6,796 nucleotides of DNA from Sutterella sp. (GCA_020025915.1 JAHHRH010000070.1:1-6796); one strand, 5' to 3'; shown: positions 1 to 5,951, counted from the first letter of the stretch. The notes: generated by a model not told the origin, from the sequence alone. A program made the numbers and translations.

Positions 1-7
1 TGTGAGA

Positions 8-32
8 CTTGTCGAGCCAAGCGCTCGTCAAG
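8..32. repeat. Imperfect inverted repeat (CTTG-t-CGAG / CTCG-t-CAAG)
   Basis: Arms 8-16 and 24-32 pair in eight of nine positions (one T/T mismatch) around a 7-base loop. It lies in the poorly conserved downstream part of the tnpB remnant. It could be chance, or the remains of a structured 3' end of the element. Confidence 0.4.
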
Positions 33-103
33 CAGTGTCCGGAGAAGCGTCAAAAGAGAAGGGACGACAAGCCGAGCTCCGGTTTAGTTTGTTGTTTTGC
101 AAG

Positions 104-123
104 CTCGTGCCTTTAGGCACGAG
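104..123. repeat. Perfect 9-bp inverted repeat, 2-base centre
   Basis: CTCGTGCCT at 104-112 and AGGCACGAG at 115-123 are exact reverse complements separated by TT. No T-run follows on either strand, so it is not a canonical terminator. It sits just after the last readable TnpB block (134). That could be a deletion scar or an old structured RNA end of the element. Confidence 0.6.
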
Positions 124-818
124 TAGTTCACTCCATGACCGAACACACACATGCATTGTTGATGCTGAGATCAACGCCCAAGACGAGTTGCGTGTCAAGA
201 GATACCTTATCCAGAGTAATCTTCTCTGAAAAGGAGAAATCTAAATACCATTTTTTCCCTCGCTTTCTCAAAGCGGGACACAATTACGTCCAGTTCTAAC
301 GACCGTATTGTCACGATACATGACTGGAAATATTCTGCCAGCCCTCGGAATACCCTTTTGCCCATGCTTCGCTTTCAATTGAGCTAAACGTGTTTGATAC
401 GATGACACCTGCCCATACGCTGTTGTGATAGCAGCTCGGCAAAGATATCACGGAAATTATTCAAAATCCTAACAAAAGTTGTAAGTCGTCATCGGACGCT
501 TGATCGTCCGAACACTCAGACTTACAGCAGAGCGAATGCAATCGTTGGATTGACTGAGATTGGCAAAGTACGACTCCCAGTGCGTCGTCATAAGTTTGAT
601 GAAATAGTCCACGACATTGCGATAAACCTCGAACGTGTCGTCAAAGACGCGGTTGAAGTTATGCAAGCGCACCGAGTAAGTGGACGTGATTTCCATCGAG
701 TTCTAATTGAATGGTTATAGAGAATGCTTCGAATGTTACCAAGCATCGAACGATCTAACCGGACTAAACGACACTTCATTGACCGCGAGAAAAAGCGTTG
801 CATCAAGGACGGAAAACG

Positions 819-889
819 ATCCTGTCATTCCGCGTTTCTTGCAATATATTTTCCTGTGCAACAGGTGTTTAGCTATTTTTAGACAGGAT
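819..889. repeat. Nested inverted repeats built on CCTGT
   Basis: ATCCTGTC (819-826) and GACAGGAT (882-889) are perfect 8-bp arms 55 bases apart. Between them CCTGT (853-857) and ACAGG (861-865) form a second hairpin with a 3-base loop. All four arms share CCTGT or its complement, so alternative pairings are possible. The origin is unknown; an old element end or a small structured RNA are both possible. Confidence 0.5.
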
Positions 890-940
890 TATCACAAAAC
901 GTAAGACATTGTCTAACTGGGCTATCACGCTTAACCCAAC

Positions 941-963
941 CCATGCGTGCCACATACACATGG
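941..963 (-). other. Hairpin downstream of the secreted-protein gene
   Basis: The arms 956-963 and 941-948, read on the minus strand, form eight pairs including one G-T wobble, with a 7-base loop. It starts 21 bases after the stop codon at 984-986, where a terminator would be expected. No U-tract follows, so it could be a transcript-end stabiliser, a weak terminator or chance. Confidence 0.35.
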
Positions 964-983
964 ATAGGGAATGCGCGGGAAAT

Positions 984-2357
984 CTATTCAAAGAGTTGAT
1001 CCACGGCCTTTGCTTGCGCTTCCCGAGCTTTCTTTTCTTCTAAGAGCTGATCCCACTTCGCTTCAGCTTTCTTGACCCCGTCAATCCCAGCATAAAATTC
1101 CAACGTCCCTTCGTCTTGCGTGCCGTCTGCAGTCTTTTTGTAGGGCGTCACACGAATCGTTGGTAGCCAAATATTACGGGCTGTGGCATCGCCCACTTCA
1201 AATTCACCCTCACGAGGTGTAGGCTTATAGCGCTTTTGAAGAGCTGGCATCACAGAGGCAAAACCCACCGCATCGCCACGGCTTTGAATAAAAAGACGCG
1301 TGAGCCGACCATTATCGGCCGCAAGCCATGCCAAGGACTGGTATTCACCAGGAATCCCAAAGCATTTCCCGGTCAAAGCATACGTATTGGATCCGTCCTT
1401 TTGAACGCTTGGCCCTAAGATGCGGCAACGCTTCCCATCAGCTTTCGCTTGAATGTCTTTGGCGGTGGAAATCCCGATCGTAAGTCCCGCAAAGCGAGGG
1501 GCGCGGTGTCCAGGATCGGCTTCAATCCAAGCGCGCGTTTCTCGTACCTGACGAGCGGTCGCCCCATATTCGACAGAAAATTCTTTACCCTTTGCTGCAC
1601 CAATGACAAGTTCAGCCGTCTTGGTGCGCCAAATATCTCTATCGCCCTCTTTCGTCCACAGACCATCTGGACTCATGTCGTCAGCCATTTTTTTGAGTTG
1701 CTCTAAGACCTGAGGGCGACGCTCAGATGGGATACGCAAAAAAACATCCGACAATAAACCTTGATCGGTGTAATAGACCAAAATGCTTGTCACACTCAAA
1801 TCAAAGTCTTGACCTGTGATGATGTGACGTTTGCCAAAGCGCCCGTCTTCATAAAGTCGTGCGGATTGAGCAAACACCTCTTCAACATCTTTGAGACTCG
1901 TGACGTACGGCATAAAGTCCAAAAAAGGCGGCACGATCGCAAGCGGCGACACACTATCTGCACGACGTAAATCTTTGCCCTCCACTGTGTCATCAGAGGA
2001 AACATCATCCACTTGCTCATCTAAAACCGTAGCCGCATCTGACAACTTTGCCTCATCGTCAGCCTTTGCTGGCAACTTTATCGTATTCGCCTCTATCCCC
2101 TCATTAGGCGAACTCGTTTCGTCACTGTCACTTGATTGCACGGCATCAGACGTCTTTGACAATCCTTCAACCACAGCATCTAACCGACCTTCGTTGGTTG
2201 TCTCCAACGCGTTTTCAGAGAACTGATCGTTAGGTGTTTGTGTCGCAACAGTCGAAGGTGAAGCACCCAAAGACTTTTCGTCATCGGCCGCGAAAGCGCC
2301 AAACGACAATCCAACACCTAAAGAGGCGACCATAAGTGAAAGCAACGTTTTATGCAT
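984..2357 (-). CDS. Secreted protein with acidic linker and duplicated domain, function unknown
   Basis: I do not recognise this 457-residue protein. It opens with a Sec signal peptide: MHKT, a hydrophobic stretch, and a likely cut after AFA at residue 23. Residues 24 to about 132 are rich in Asp, Glu, Ser and Thr and look disordered. Two similar modules follow, about 154-265 and 297-427. Each has a K-D-V/I segment, a D-x-G turn (198-200 and 348-350) followed by a strand, a helix, and a D/N-I-W motif (241-243 and 395-397). The second module holds the only two cysteines, 311 and 332, which could form a disulphide in the periplasm. Residues 428-455 are a charged, probably helical tail. ATG 2357 was chosen because it starts a compact signal peptide; a TTG at 2381 in the same frame would add eight residues. 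The gene is divergent from the lipoprotein. A scaffold or envelope role is only a guess. Confidence 0.8.
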   Translation of the reverse strand: MHKTLLSLMVASLGVGLSFGAFAADDEKSLGASPSTVATQTPNDQFSENALETTNEGRLDAVVEGLSKTSDAVQSSDSDETSSPNEGIEANTIKLPAKADDEAKLSDAATVLDEQVDDVSSDDTVEGKDLRRADSVSPLAIVPPFLDFMPYVTSLKDVEEVFAQSARLYEDGRFGKRHIITGQDFDLSVTSILVYYTDQGLLSDVFLRIPSERRPQVLEQLKKMADDMSPDGLWTKEGDRDIWRTKTAELVIGAAKGKEFSVEYGATARQVRETRAWIEADPGHRAPRFAGLTIGISTAKDIQAKADGKRCRILGPSVQKDGSNTYALTGKCFGIPGEYQSLAWLAADNGRLTRLFIQSRGDAVGFASVMPALQKRYKPTPREGEFEVGDATARNIWLPTIRVTPYKKTADGTQDEGTLEFYAGIDGVKKAEAKWDQLLEEKKAREAQAKAVDQLFE

Positions 2358-2393
2358 GGCGGGCAAGTCCCGTAAAGCCAAAATATCTTCTTC

Positions 2394-2422
2394 ATCTTAA
2401 CGATCTTGAACCAAAGTCGCAA
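2394..2422 (-). promoter_or_regulatory. Candidate promoter of the secreted-protein gene
   Basis: Read on the minus strand, TTGCGA (2422-2417) and TAAGAT (2399-2394) each match the sigma-70 consensus at four of six positions, with 17 bases between. Transcription would begin near 2387. That leaves a leader of about 30 bases before ATG 2357 but almost none before the TTG at 2381, which mildly favours the ATG start. Confidence 0.35.
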
Positions 2423-2472
2423 AACTTTCAGCAAACTCTCAAGAAGCGCCATACCAGTTGCTAACCGATCAT

Positions 2473-2501
2473 TTGACACGAATTACGGGATTTTTCGTAA
2501 T
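2473..2501 (+). promoter_or_regulatory. Candidate sigma-70 promoter of the lipoprotein gene
   Basis: A perfect TTGACA (2473-2478) is followed after 17 bases by CGTAAT (2496-2501), which matches the -10 box at four of six positions. The -10 lies inside an inverted-repeat cluster, so a bound protein would block it. A second possible -10, TAGAAT at 2531-2536, has no good -35 at proper spacing. Confidence 0.45.
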
Positions 2502-2511
2502 TACTTACGAA
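2481..2511. promoter_or_regulatory. Putative operator: three TTACG half-sites in two inverted repeats
   Basis: AATTACG (2481-2487) and CGTAATT (2496-2502) are perfect 7-bp arms 8 bases apart. TTCGTAA (2494-2500) and TTACGAA (2505-2511) are perfect 7-bp arms 4 bases apart. The middle half-site is shared by both pairs. The cluster covers the spacer and -10 of the candidate lipoprotein promoter and lies in the divergent intergenic region. The binding protein is unknown. Confidence 0.5.
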
Positions 2512-2580
2512 TATTTACAGGCATCTCGCGTAGAATACGTCCGTTTTCTTAATCAAGCTCCCGCTTTTGTTTGCGTTTTT

Positions 2581-3231
2581 ATGATGTCTAGTCGCCTTGT
2601 TGTCCTCAGTATCGTTGCCCTTTTTATGCCGCTCACGGGTTGCGTGGAGACGAAGGCGCCTTCAATCTATACGGCCTGTCAAACCGCGCCTCAAGGGACT
2701 GAGGCCACCAAGGTCGAAAATCCTGCGCCACTCGCTTGCACGTATAGCGTCCCAAAACTTCGTCCCAACTTTCATCGTATCCCAAAAAGCACCACAGTCG
2801 GGACGTTAAAAATTCAATATAGCACCGAGGCCATGCAAGCGGGCGCGCCACAAAACCTTCCGACCTTTGACATCAACCTTCAGATCAAAGGAGACTCGAT
2901 TGACTTAGGGCTTTTCACGCAACAAGTCTCTATTTGGCGTATCCATGCCGCGCCCAACACCACTCAAGAGTCTCGTCATCCGTTATTAGATACGCACCTC
3001 TCTGCCAAAGCATTGATTCGTGACATCACGTTTATGTATTGGCCCGCCAATACATTGACAACACTCGTGACAACCCTCTGTCGAGATTGCAAGGTCACCG
3101 TGCGAGGAGAGCAACGTCTATTAACACGCGGCGGCTACACGTTGCTTGAGATGACCGAAGATGACAAAACGATGACACTCAGGAACTTCCCTGAGGGCTA
3201 TACTTTGACCATTCAAAAAGCCTCCAGCTAG
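2581..3231 (+). CDS. Small lipoprotein, function unknown
   Basis: The product is 216 residues. A type II signal peptide (MMSSRLVVLS, then a hydrophobic stretch) ends in the lipobox LTGC, so Cys21 is the likely acylated residue. Val at +2 is not the Asp that retains lipoproteins in the inner membrane, so an outer-membrane location is favoured. The mature part has further cysteines at 34 and 53 and a C-R-D-C pair near residue 150, which could form disulphides or bind metal. No membrane segment is seen after the lipobox. I recognise no family. The same frame is open back to 2458, but those extra 41 residues would bury the signal peptide, so the start is set at ATG 2581 (or 2584). No Shine-Dalgarno is visible there; the upstream bases are T-rich. 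The gene is divergent from the secreted-protein gene and is closed by the terminator at 3257-3289. Confidence 0.8.
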   Translation: MMSSRLVVLSIVALFMPLTGCVETKAPSIYTACQTAPQGTEATKVENPAPLACTYSVPKLRPNFHRIPKSTTVGTLKIQYSTEAMQAGAPQNLPTFDINLQIKGDSIDLGLFTQQVSIWRIHAAPNTTQESRHPLLDTHLSAKALIRDITFMYWPANTLTTLVTTLCRDCKVTVRGEQRLLTRGGYTLLEMTEDDKTMTLRNFPEGYTLTIQKASS

Positions 3232-3256
3232 TAACACACTTGATAACAATTCTCAG

Positions 3257-3289
3257 AGAGCTACCCACCTTTGGATGGCTCTTTTTTTT
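3257..3289 (+). terminator. Rho-independent terminator after the lipoprotein gene
   Basis: AGAGCTACCC (3257-3266) pairs with GGATGGCTCT (3273-3282), with one wobble, one mismatch and a 6-base loop. It runs directly into eight T (3282-3289) and lies 25 bases after the stop codon. It separates the lipoprotein transcript from ppk. Confidence 0.9.
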
Positions 3290-3333
3290 CAGGACACTTA
3301 TGACCTCTCAAAACGCCTCAGTCCGTTATCGAG

Positions 3334-3351
3334 ATGTCACACAAACGTCAT
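3334..3351 (+). promoter_or_regulatory. Candidate Pho box upstream of ppk
   Basis: Two 7-base units, ATGTCAC (3334-3340) and ACGTCAT (3345-3351), are separated by ACAA. This is the 7-4-7 layout of the PhoB box, whose consensus is two CTGTCAY-like units with an A/T-rich spacer. GTCA is exact in both units and the first keeps TGTCA. AAAAAT (3364-3369) lies 12 bases downstream and could act as a poor -10, as at activated Pho promoters. PhoB control of ppk is known in several proteobacteria; here it is inferred. Confidence 0.5.
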
Positions 3352-3411
3352 GGCAACCTTTCAAAAAATAGAGGACAATTGATGTATCGTATCGAGTTGC
3401 TTTGCGACTCA

Positions 3412-3416
3412 AAGGA
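3412..3416 (+). promoter_or_regulatory. Ribosome binding site fixing the ppk start
   Basis: AAGGA at 3412-3416 lies 6 bases before ATG 3423. The in-frame alternative upstream, at 3402, is a TTG without a comparable site, so ATG 3423 is the start. Confidence 0.85.
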
Positions 3417-3422
3417 AGAGAT

Positions 3423-5729
3423 ATGTCAGAGACCAAAGAAAACACTGTCCAATCCCCAAACCCCACGGTCGACAAAGCTGCTGCCCCTGCTGTTGAGACC
3501 AAAGCAGCTACGGCGCCGAAGCTCGTACGTCGCACGACGACGAGACGCACACCGCGTAAACCTGCCGCTACAACGCCAGTTGTAGAGGAGTCTACCCAAG
3601 CGGTCACCCCTGTTGCCAAGCCTTTGCCTGATGTGGACGATCCTTCGCTATACATCAATCGCGAAATCAGTTGGATTGAATTTGACCGTAAGGTACTGGA
3701 AACGGCCGCAGACCCGACGGTGCCGTTACTTGAACGTGTGAAATTCTTGTCGATCTTCTTTAATAACCTCGACGAATTCTACATGGTGCGTGTGATGAAC
3801 CTGCAGCGCCAGGCGCGTAGCGGAGCCGAATCCACGGGTGCTGACAAGATGCCACCCACGCAACAGCTCGCTGAAATTCGTCGCAAAGTCACCGAAATGC
3901 TTGACGTCGCTGAAAGGCTTTGGCTCAAGACGTTAAAGCCTGCACTCGAAGAAAAAGACATCAAGTTCGGTCGTTACGCTGATTTACCAAAGAAGCGTCG
4001 CACGGCGCTCGATCGCTATTTCGACTCTGAAATTTTCCCGATCCTGACGCCCCAAGCGGTGGACGCTGGTCACCCGTTCCCGATGATTTCGAACACTAGC
4101 ATTAACTTTGTGGTCGAACTCGAAAGCATTCACACGGATGCCCCGGGCAAAAAGCGTTTTGGTCGTGTCAAGTGCCCGAACAATGTGCCCCGCTTCCTCT
4201 TCTTGCCTGAAGACGCCGACGAAACCACCGTGCTTGACCTTCATGTCCGTGAGGGCACGATCATCATGGTCGAAGACCTCATCATGCAGCGCATGGAAAA
4301 ACTCTTCCCGGGCTACCGCGTGACATCTCAGGGGCTCTTCCGTATTACGCGTAATACTGACGGCGAAATCGAAGAAGATGAAGCCGACGACTTGCTCGTG
4401 GCCGTGCGTGACTATGTTGAACAGCGTCGCTTTGGCTCGATTGTGCGTCTTGAAATGGTGGGCGACATGCCGCAATGTCTCGAAGACTTCCTTGTGAAGC
4501 ATCTTGGCACCAAGCCCTATCAGATCTACAAGTCGAAGATGCCGTTGGCCTTCTCGGAATTCATGGGGCTCGGTAGCATTGACCGCCCTGCCCTCAAGTA
4601 TCCGCCATCACATCCTACCCTGCCACCGGCACTTGAACCCGATGCCGACACATTTGCTGCCATTCGTCAGCGTGACTTGATGCTTTACCATCCGTACGAA
4701 ACGTTTGGGGGCGTTTTGAACTTCTTGCAAAAGGCAGCCACCGACCCGAACGTCGTGGCCATCAAGCAGACGCTTTATCGCTGTGGCAGTGATTCACCTG
4801 TGGTGCGTAGCCTTCTTGAAGCACGTCGCCTAGGTAAACAAGTGACCGCCGTCGTTGAACTCAAGGCTCGCTTTGACGAAGCCCAAAACATTAACTGGGC
4901 TGAAGAACTCGAAGCCGCTGGTGTTAATGTGGTTTATGGCTTTGCTGGTCTCAAGATTCACGCCAAACTTTGCTTAGTCGTTCGTCGTGAAAAAGAAGGC
5001 TTACGCCGTTATGTCCATGTAGGCACCGGTAACTACAACGCCGGCTCTGCCAAGATCTACACTGACCTTGGTATCTTGACGGCTGACAACGCCATCTGTG
5101 ATGACGTGCAAGACCTCTTCAACGTGATGACGGGTTGCGGCATTATTGACCAATACCGTAGTCTCTTCGTCTCGCCCAAGGGTATGCGTCCGAACATCTC
5201 TCGCTTGATTGAAGAAGAAATCGAACTCCACAAGAAATCGGGCAATGGGCACATCATTTTGAAGTGCAACCAGTTGGTCGACCCGGGTATTGTTCGTCTC
5301 CTTTATAAGGCTAGTCAAGCGGGCGTCCGTATTGAATGTATCGTGCGCGGGATTTGCGCGATCCGTCCGGGCGTTCCAGGTATCTCTGAAACGATCAGTG
5401 TTCGTTCGATCGTCGGTCGTCTCCTTGAACACGCACGCGTTTACTACTTCCGCCACGGTGGTGACGAACGCATGTATGTCGGTAGTGCTGACTTGATGCC
5501 GCGTAACTTGAATGGCCGTATTGAAGTCTTGGCGCCAGTCACGCACCCTGACCTTCGTACCAACATTCTCGATCAGATCGTTCGTCCGCAATTAAATGAC
5601 AACATTCACGCTTGGGTGCTGCAGTCTGATGGCAGTTATATCAAGCTTCAGCCTAAAGAAGGCGAAGCCGTGTATAACTCGCAAGAAGAAATCACAAAAG
5701 TGCTGAACCTTATGAAAACGCGTGATTAA
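3423..5729 (+). CDS. ppk: Polyphosphate kinase (PPK1)
   Basis: PPK1 reversibly moves the terminal phosphate of ATP onto inorganic polyphosphate, through a phosphohistidine, and usually works at the inner membrane. The product has 768 residues. The conserved core opens at YINREISWIEF (from residue 77) and continues with NNLDEFYMVRV (114-124). The C-terminal phospholipase-D-like part holds LYHPYETF (421-428), the phosphorylated histidine in GLKIHAKL (His513) and HVGTGNYN (His532, 19 residues on, as in E. coli His435 and His454). It then has GGDERMYVGSADLMPRN (679-695). All expected catalytic motifs are present and the frame is intact. Residues 1-76 are an extra Ala/Pro/Thr-rich tail with a basic patch (RRTTTRRTPRK), while E. 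coli PPK has 688 residues in total. The gene stands alone, with no ppx beside it. A Pho box candidate lies upstream. Confidence 0.97.
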   Translation: MSETKENTVQSPNPTVDKAAAPAVETKAATAPKLVRRTTTRRTPRKPAATTPVVEESTQAVTPVAKPLPDVDDPSLYINREISWIEFDRKVLETAADPTVPLLERVKFLSIFFNNLDEFYMVRVMNLQRQARSGAESTGADKMPPTQQLAEIRRKVTEMLDVAERLWLKTLKPALEEKDIKFGRYADLPKKRRTALDRYFDSEIFPILTPQAVDAGHPFPMISNTSINFVVELESIHTDAPGKKRFGRVKCPNNVPRFLFLPEDADETTVLDLHVREGTIIMVEDLIMQRMEKLFPGYRVTSQGLFRITRNTDGEIEEDEADDLLVAVRDYVEQRRFGSIVRLEMVGDMPQCLEDFLVKHLGTKPYQIYKSKMPLAFSEFMGLGSIDRPALKYPPSHPTLPPALEPDADTFAAIRQRDLMLYHPYETFGGVLNFLQKAATDPNVVAIKQTLYRCGSDSPVVRSLLEARRLGKQVTAVVELKARFDEAQNINWAEELEAAGVNVVYGFAGLKIHAKLCLVVRREKEGLRRYVHVGTGNYNAGSAKIYTDLGILTADNAICDDVQDLFNVMTGCGIIDQYRSLFVSPKGMRPNISRLIEEEIELHKKSGNGHIILKCNQLVDPGIVRLLYKASQAGVRIECIVRGICAIRPGVPGISETISVRSIVGRLLEHARVYYFRHGGDERMYVGSADLMPRNLNGRIEVLAPVTHPDLRTNILDQIVRPQLNDNIHAWVLQSDGSYIKLQPKEGEAVYNSQEEITKVLNLMKTRD

Positions 5730-5739
5730 TCGACATCCA

Positions 5740-5761
5740 TAGCGACGAATTATCGTCACTA
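5740..5761 (+). terminator. First hairpin downstream of ppk
   Basis: TAG-c-GACGA (5740-5748) pairs with TCGTC-a-CTA (5753-5761), with one mismatch and a 4-base loop, 10 bases after the ppk stop. The TTTT at 5771-5774 is 9 bases further on, so as a terminator it is weak. It may work together with the next hairpin. Confidence 0.5.
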
Positions 5762-5777
5762 TGATCGTGCTTTTATT

Positions 5778-5818
5778 CGGCCTATCTTTCATTGCAAAGG
5801 TAGGCCGGTCTCGTTTTT
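5778..5818 (+). terminator. Second hairpin and T-run downstream of ppk
   Basis: CGGCCTATCTTT (5778-5789) pairs with AAAGGTAGGCCG (5796-5807): 12 pairs including one wobble, with a 6-base loop. Five T (5814-5818) follow after six bases. This is the stronger of the two ppk-end hairpins and probably the main terminator. Confidence 0.75.
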
Positions 5819-5900
5819 GAGAGCAAAATGTTTGCACGATGTAGCTTACTTTCGGCCTTAAACAGAGTTTTTCCCTTCGTTTTGGCGCATCAAACTAGGT

Positions 5901-5937
5901 TAGAATGTTCGGTTAATTATTGAACAACGACATGTCG
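5901..5937 (+). promoter_or_regulatory. Candidate promoter/operator of the response regulator
   Basis: TAGAAT (5901-5906) matches the -10 box in five of six positions, but no good -35 is seen at 16-18 bases, which would suit an activated promoter. TGTTC (5906-5910) and GAACA (5922-5926) form a spaced inverted repeat that touches this -10. A perfect 10-base palindrome, CGACATGTCG, follows at 5928-5937. These are candidate regulator sites; the leader to ATG 6029 would be over 110 bases. Confidence 0.35.
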
Positions 5938-5951
5938 CCTTAGACAAATCC

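Larger units (their letters stand above)
1..696 (-). pseudogene. tnpB: Decayed TnpB (IS605 OrfB-type) transposase/nuclease remnant
   Basis: In the IS200/IS605 group TnpB is an RNA-guided RuvC nuclease; this copy cannot make one. Read from ATG 694-696 downwards, the first 75 codons keep the family N-terminus (TYSVRLHNFNRVF, then VYRNVVDYFI) and end at TAG 469-471. The same frame continues as recognisable protein through two more stops (TAA 457-459 and TGA 448-450) to YLCRAAI, GQVSSYQTRLAQLKAKHG and FPVMYRDNTVVRTG, ending near 289. The reading then jumps frame: 280 down to 134 gives CPALRKRGKKWYLDF, SEKITLDK and GVDLSINNACVCSVM, which contains the RuvC-I aspartate (codon 170-172). Family members normally have several dozen residues between those blocks, so an internal deletion is inferred. 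Below 134 the match is weak (perhaps LLDERLARQVS at the edge). RuvC-II/III and the zinc ribbon would lie outside the window. Family assignment rests on motif recall. Confidence 0.85.
697..983. other. Gene-poor spacer with nested inverted repeats
   Basis: No convincing gene is seen. The short open frames here start without Shine-Dalgarno sequences and give compositionally odd proteins. The stretch would contain the left end of the TnpB element and the 3' side of the secreted-protein gene. Visible structure: ATGCTT 724-729 with AAGCAT 741-746; ATCCTGTC 819-826 with GACAGGAT 882-889 enclosing CCTGT/ACAGG 853-865; and an 8-bp hairpin at 941-963. No T-run follows the last hairpin in the minus direction, so the terminator of the 984-2357 gene is not clear. 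Confidence 0.5.

Noticed and set aside
2..229. Plus-strand frame of 75 codons at the window start
   Set aside because: It is antisense to the readable TnpB RuvC-I block and has no family resemblance.
250..277. T-run followed by a CGCTTT/AAAGCG hairpin resembling a terminator
   Set aside because: The T-run precedes the stem on the plus strand, the wrong order, and on the minus strand an A-run follows. The sequence is explained by the TnpB KRGKKW coding block.
707..904. Plus-strand frame of 65 codons in the spacer
   Set aside because: No Shine-Dalgarno or family resemblance, and it runs through the nested inverted repeats; most likely chance.
1891..2226. Plus-strand frame of 111 codons inside the secreted-protein gene
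   Set aside because: Ser/Ala-rich antisense of the acidic linker; no ribosome site and no motif.
3300..3371. 23-codon ORF (ATG 3300) with AGGA five bases upstream
   Set aside because: It follows directly on a strong terminator with no clear promoter of its own and overlaps the Pho box candidate. The peptide has no recognisable feature.
3326..3658. Minus-strand frame of 110 codons over the ppk start
   Set aside because: Low-complexity Val/Ala/Thr/Gly product that mirrors the repetitive ppk N-terminal tail; no independent start signal.
3984..4502. Open frame of 172 codons on the minus strand within ppk
   Set aside because: Antisense shadow of ppk; the His/Arg/Val-rich composition is typical of reverse-frame translation.
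5001..5591. Open frame of 196 codons on the minus strand within ppk
   Set aside because: It is antisense to the most conserved part of PPK, has no recognisable motif or ribosome site, and is explained by the codon bias of ppk.
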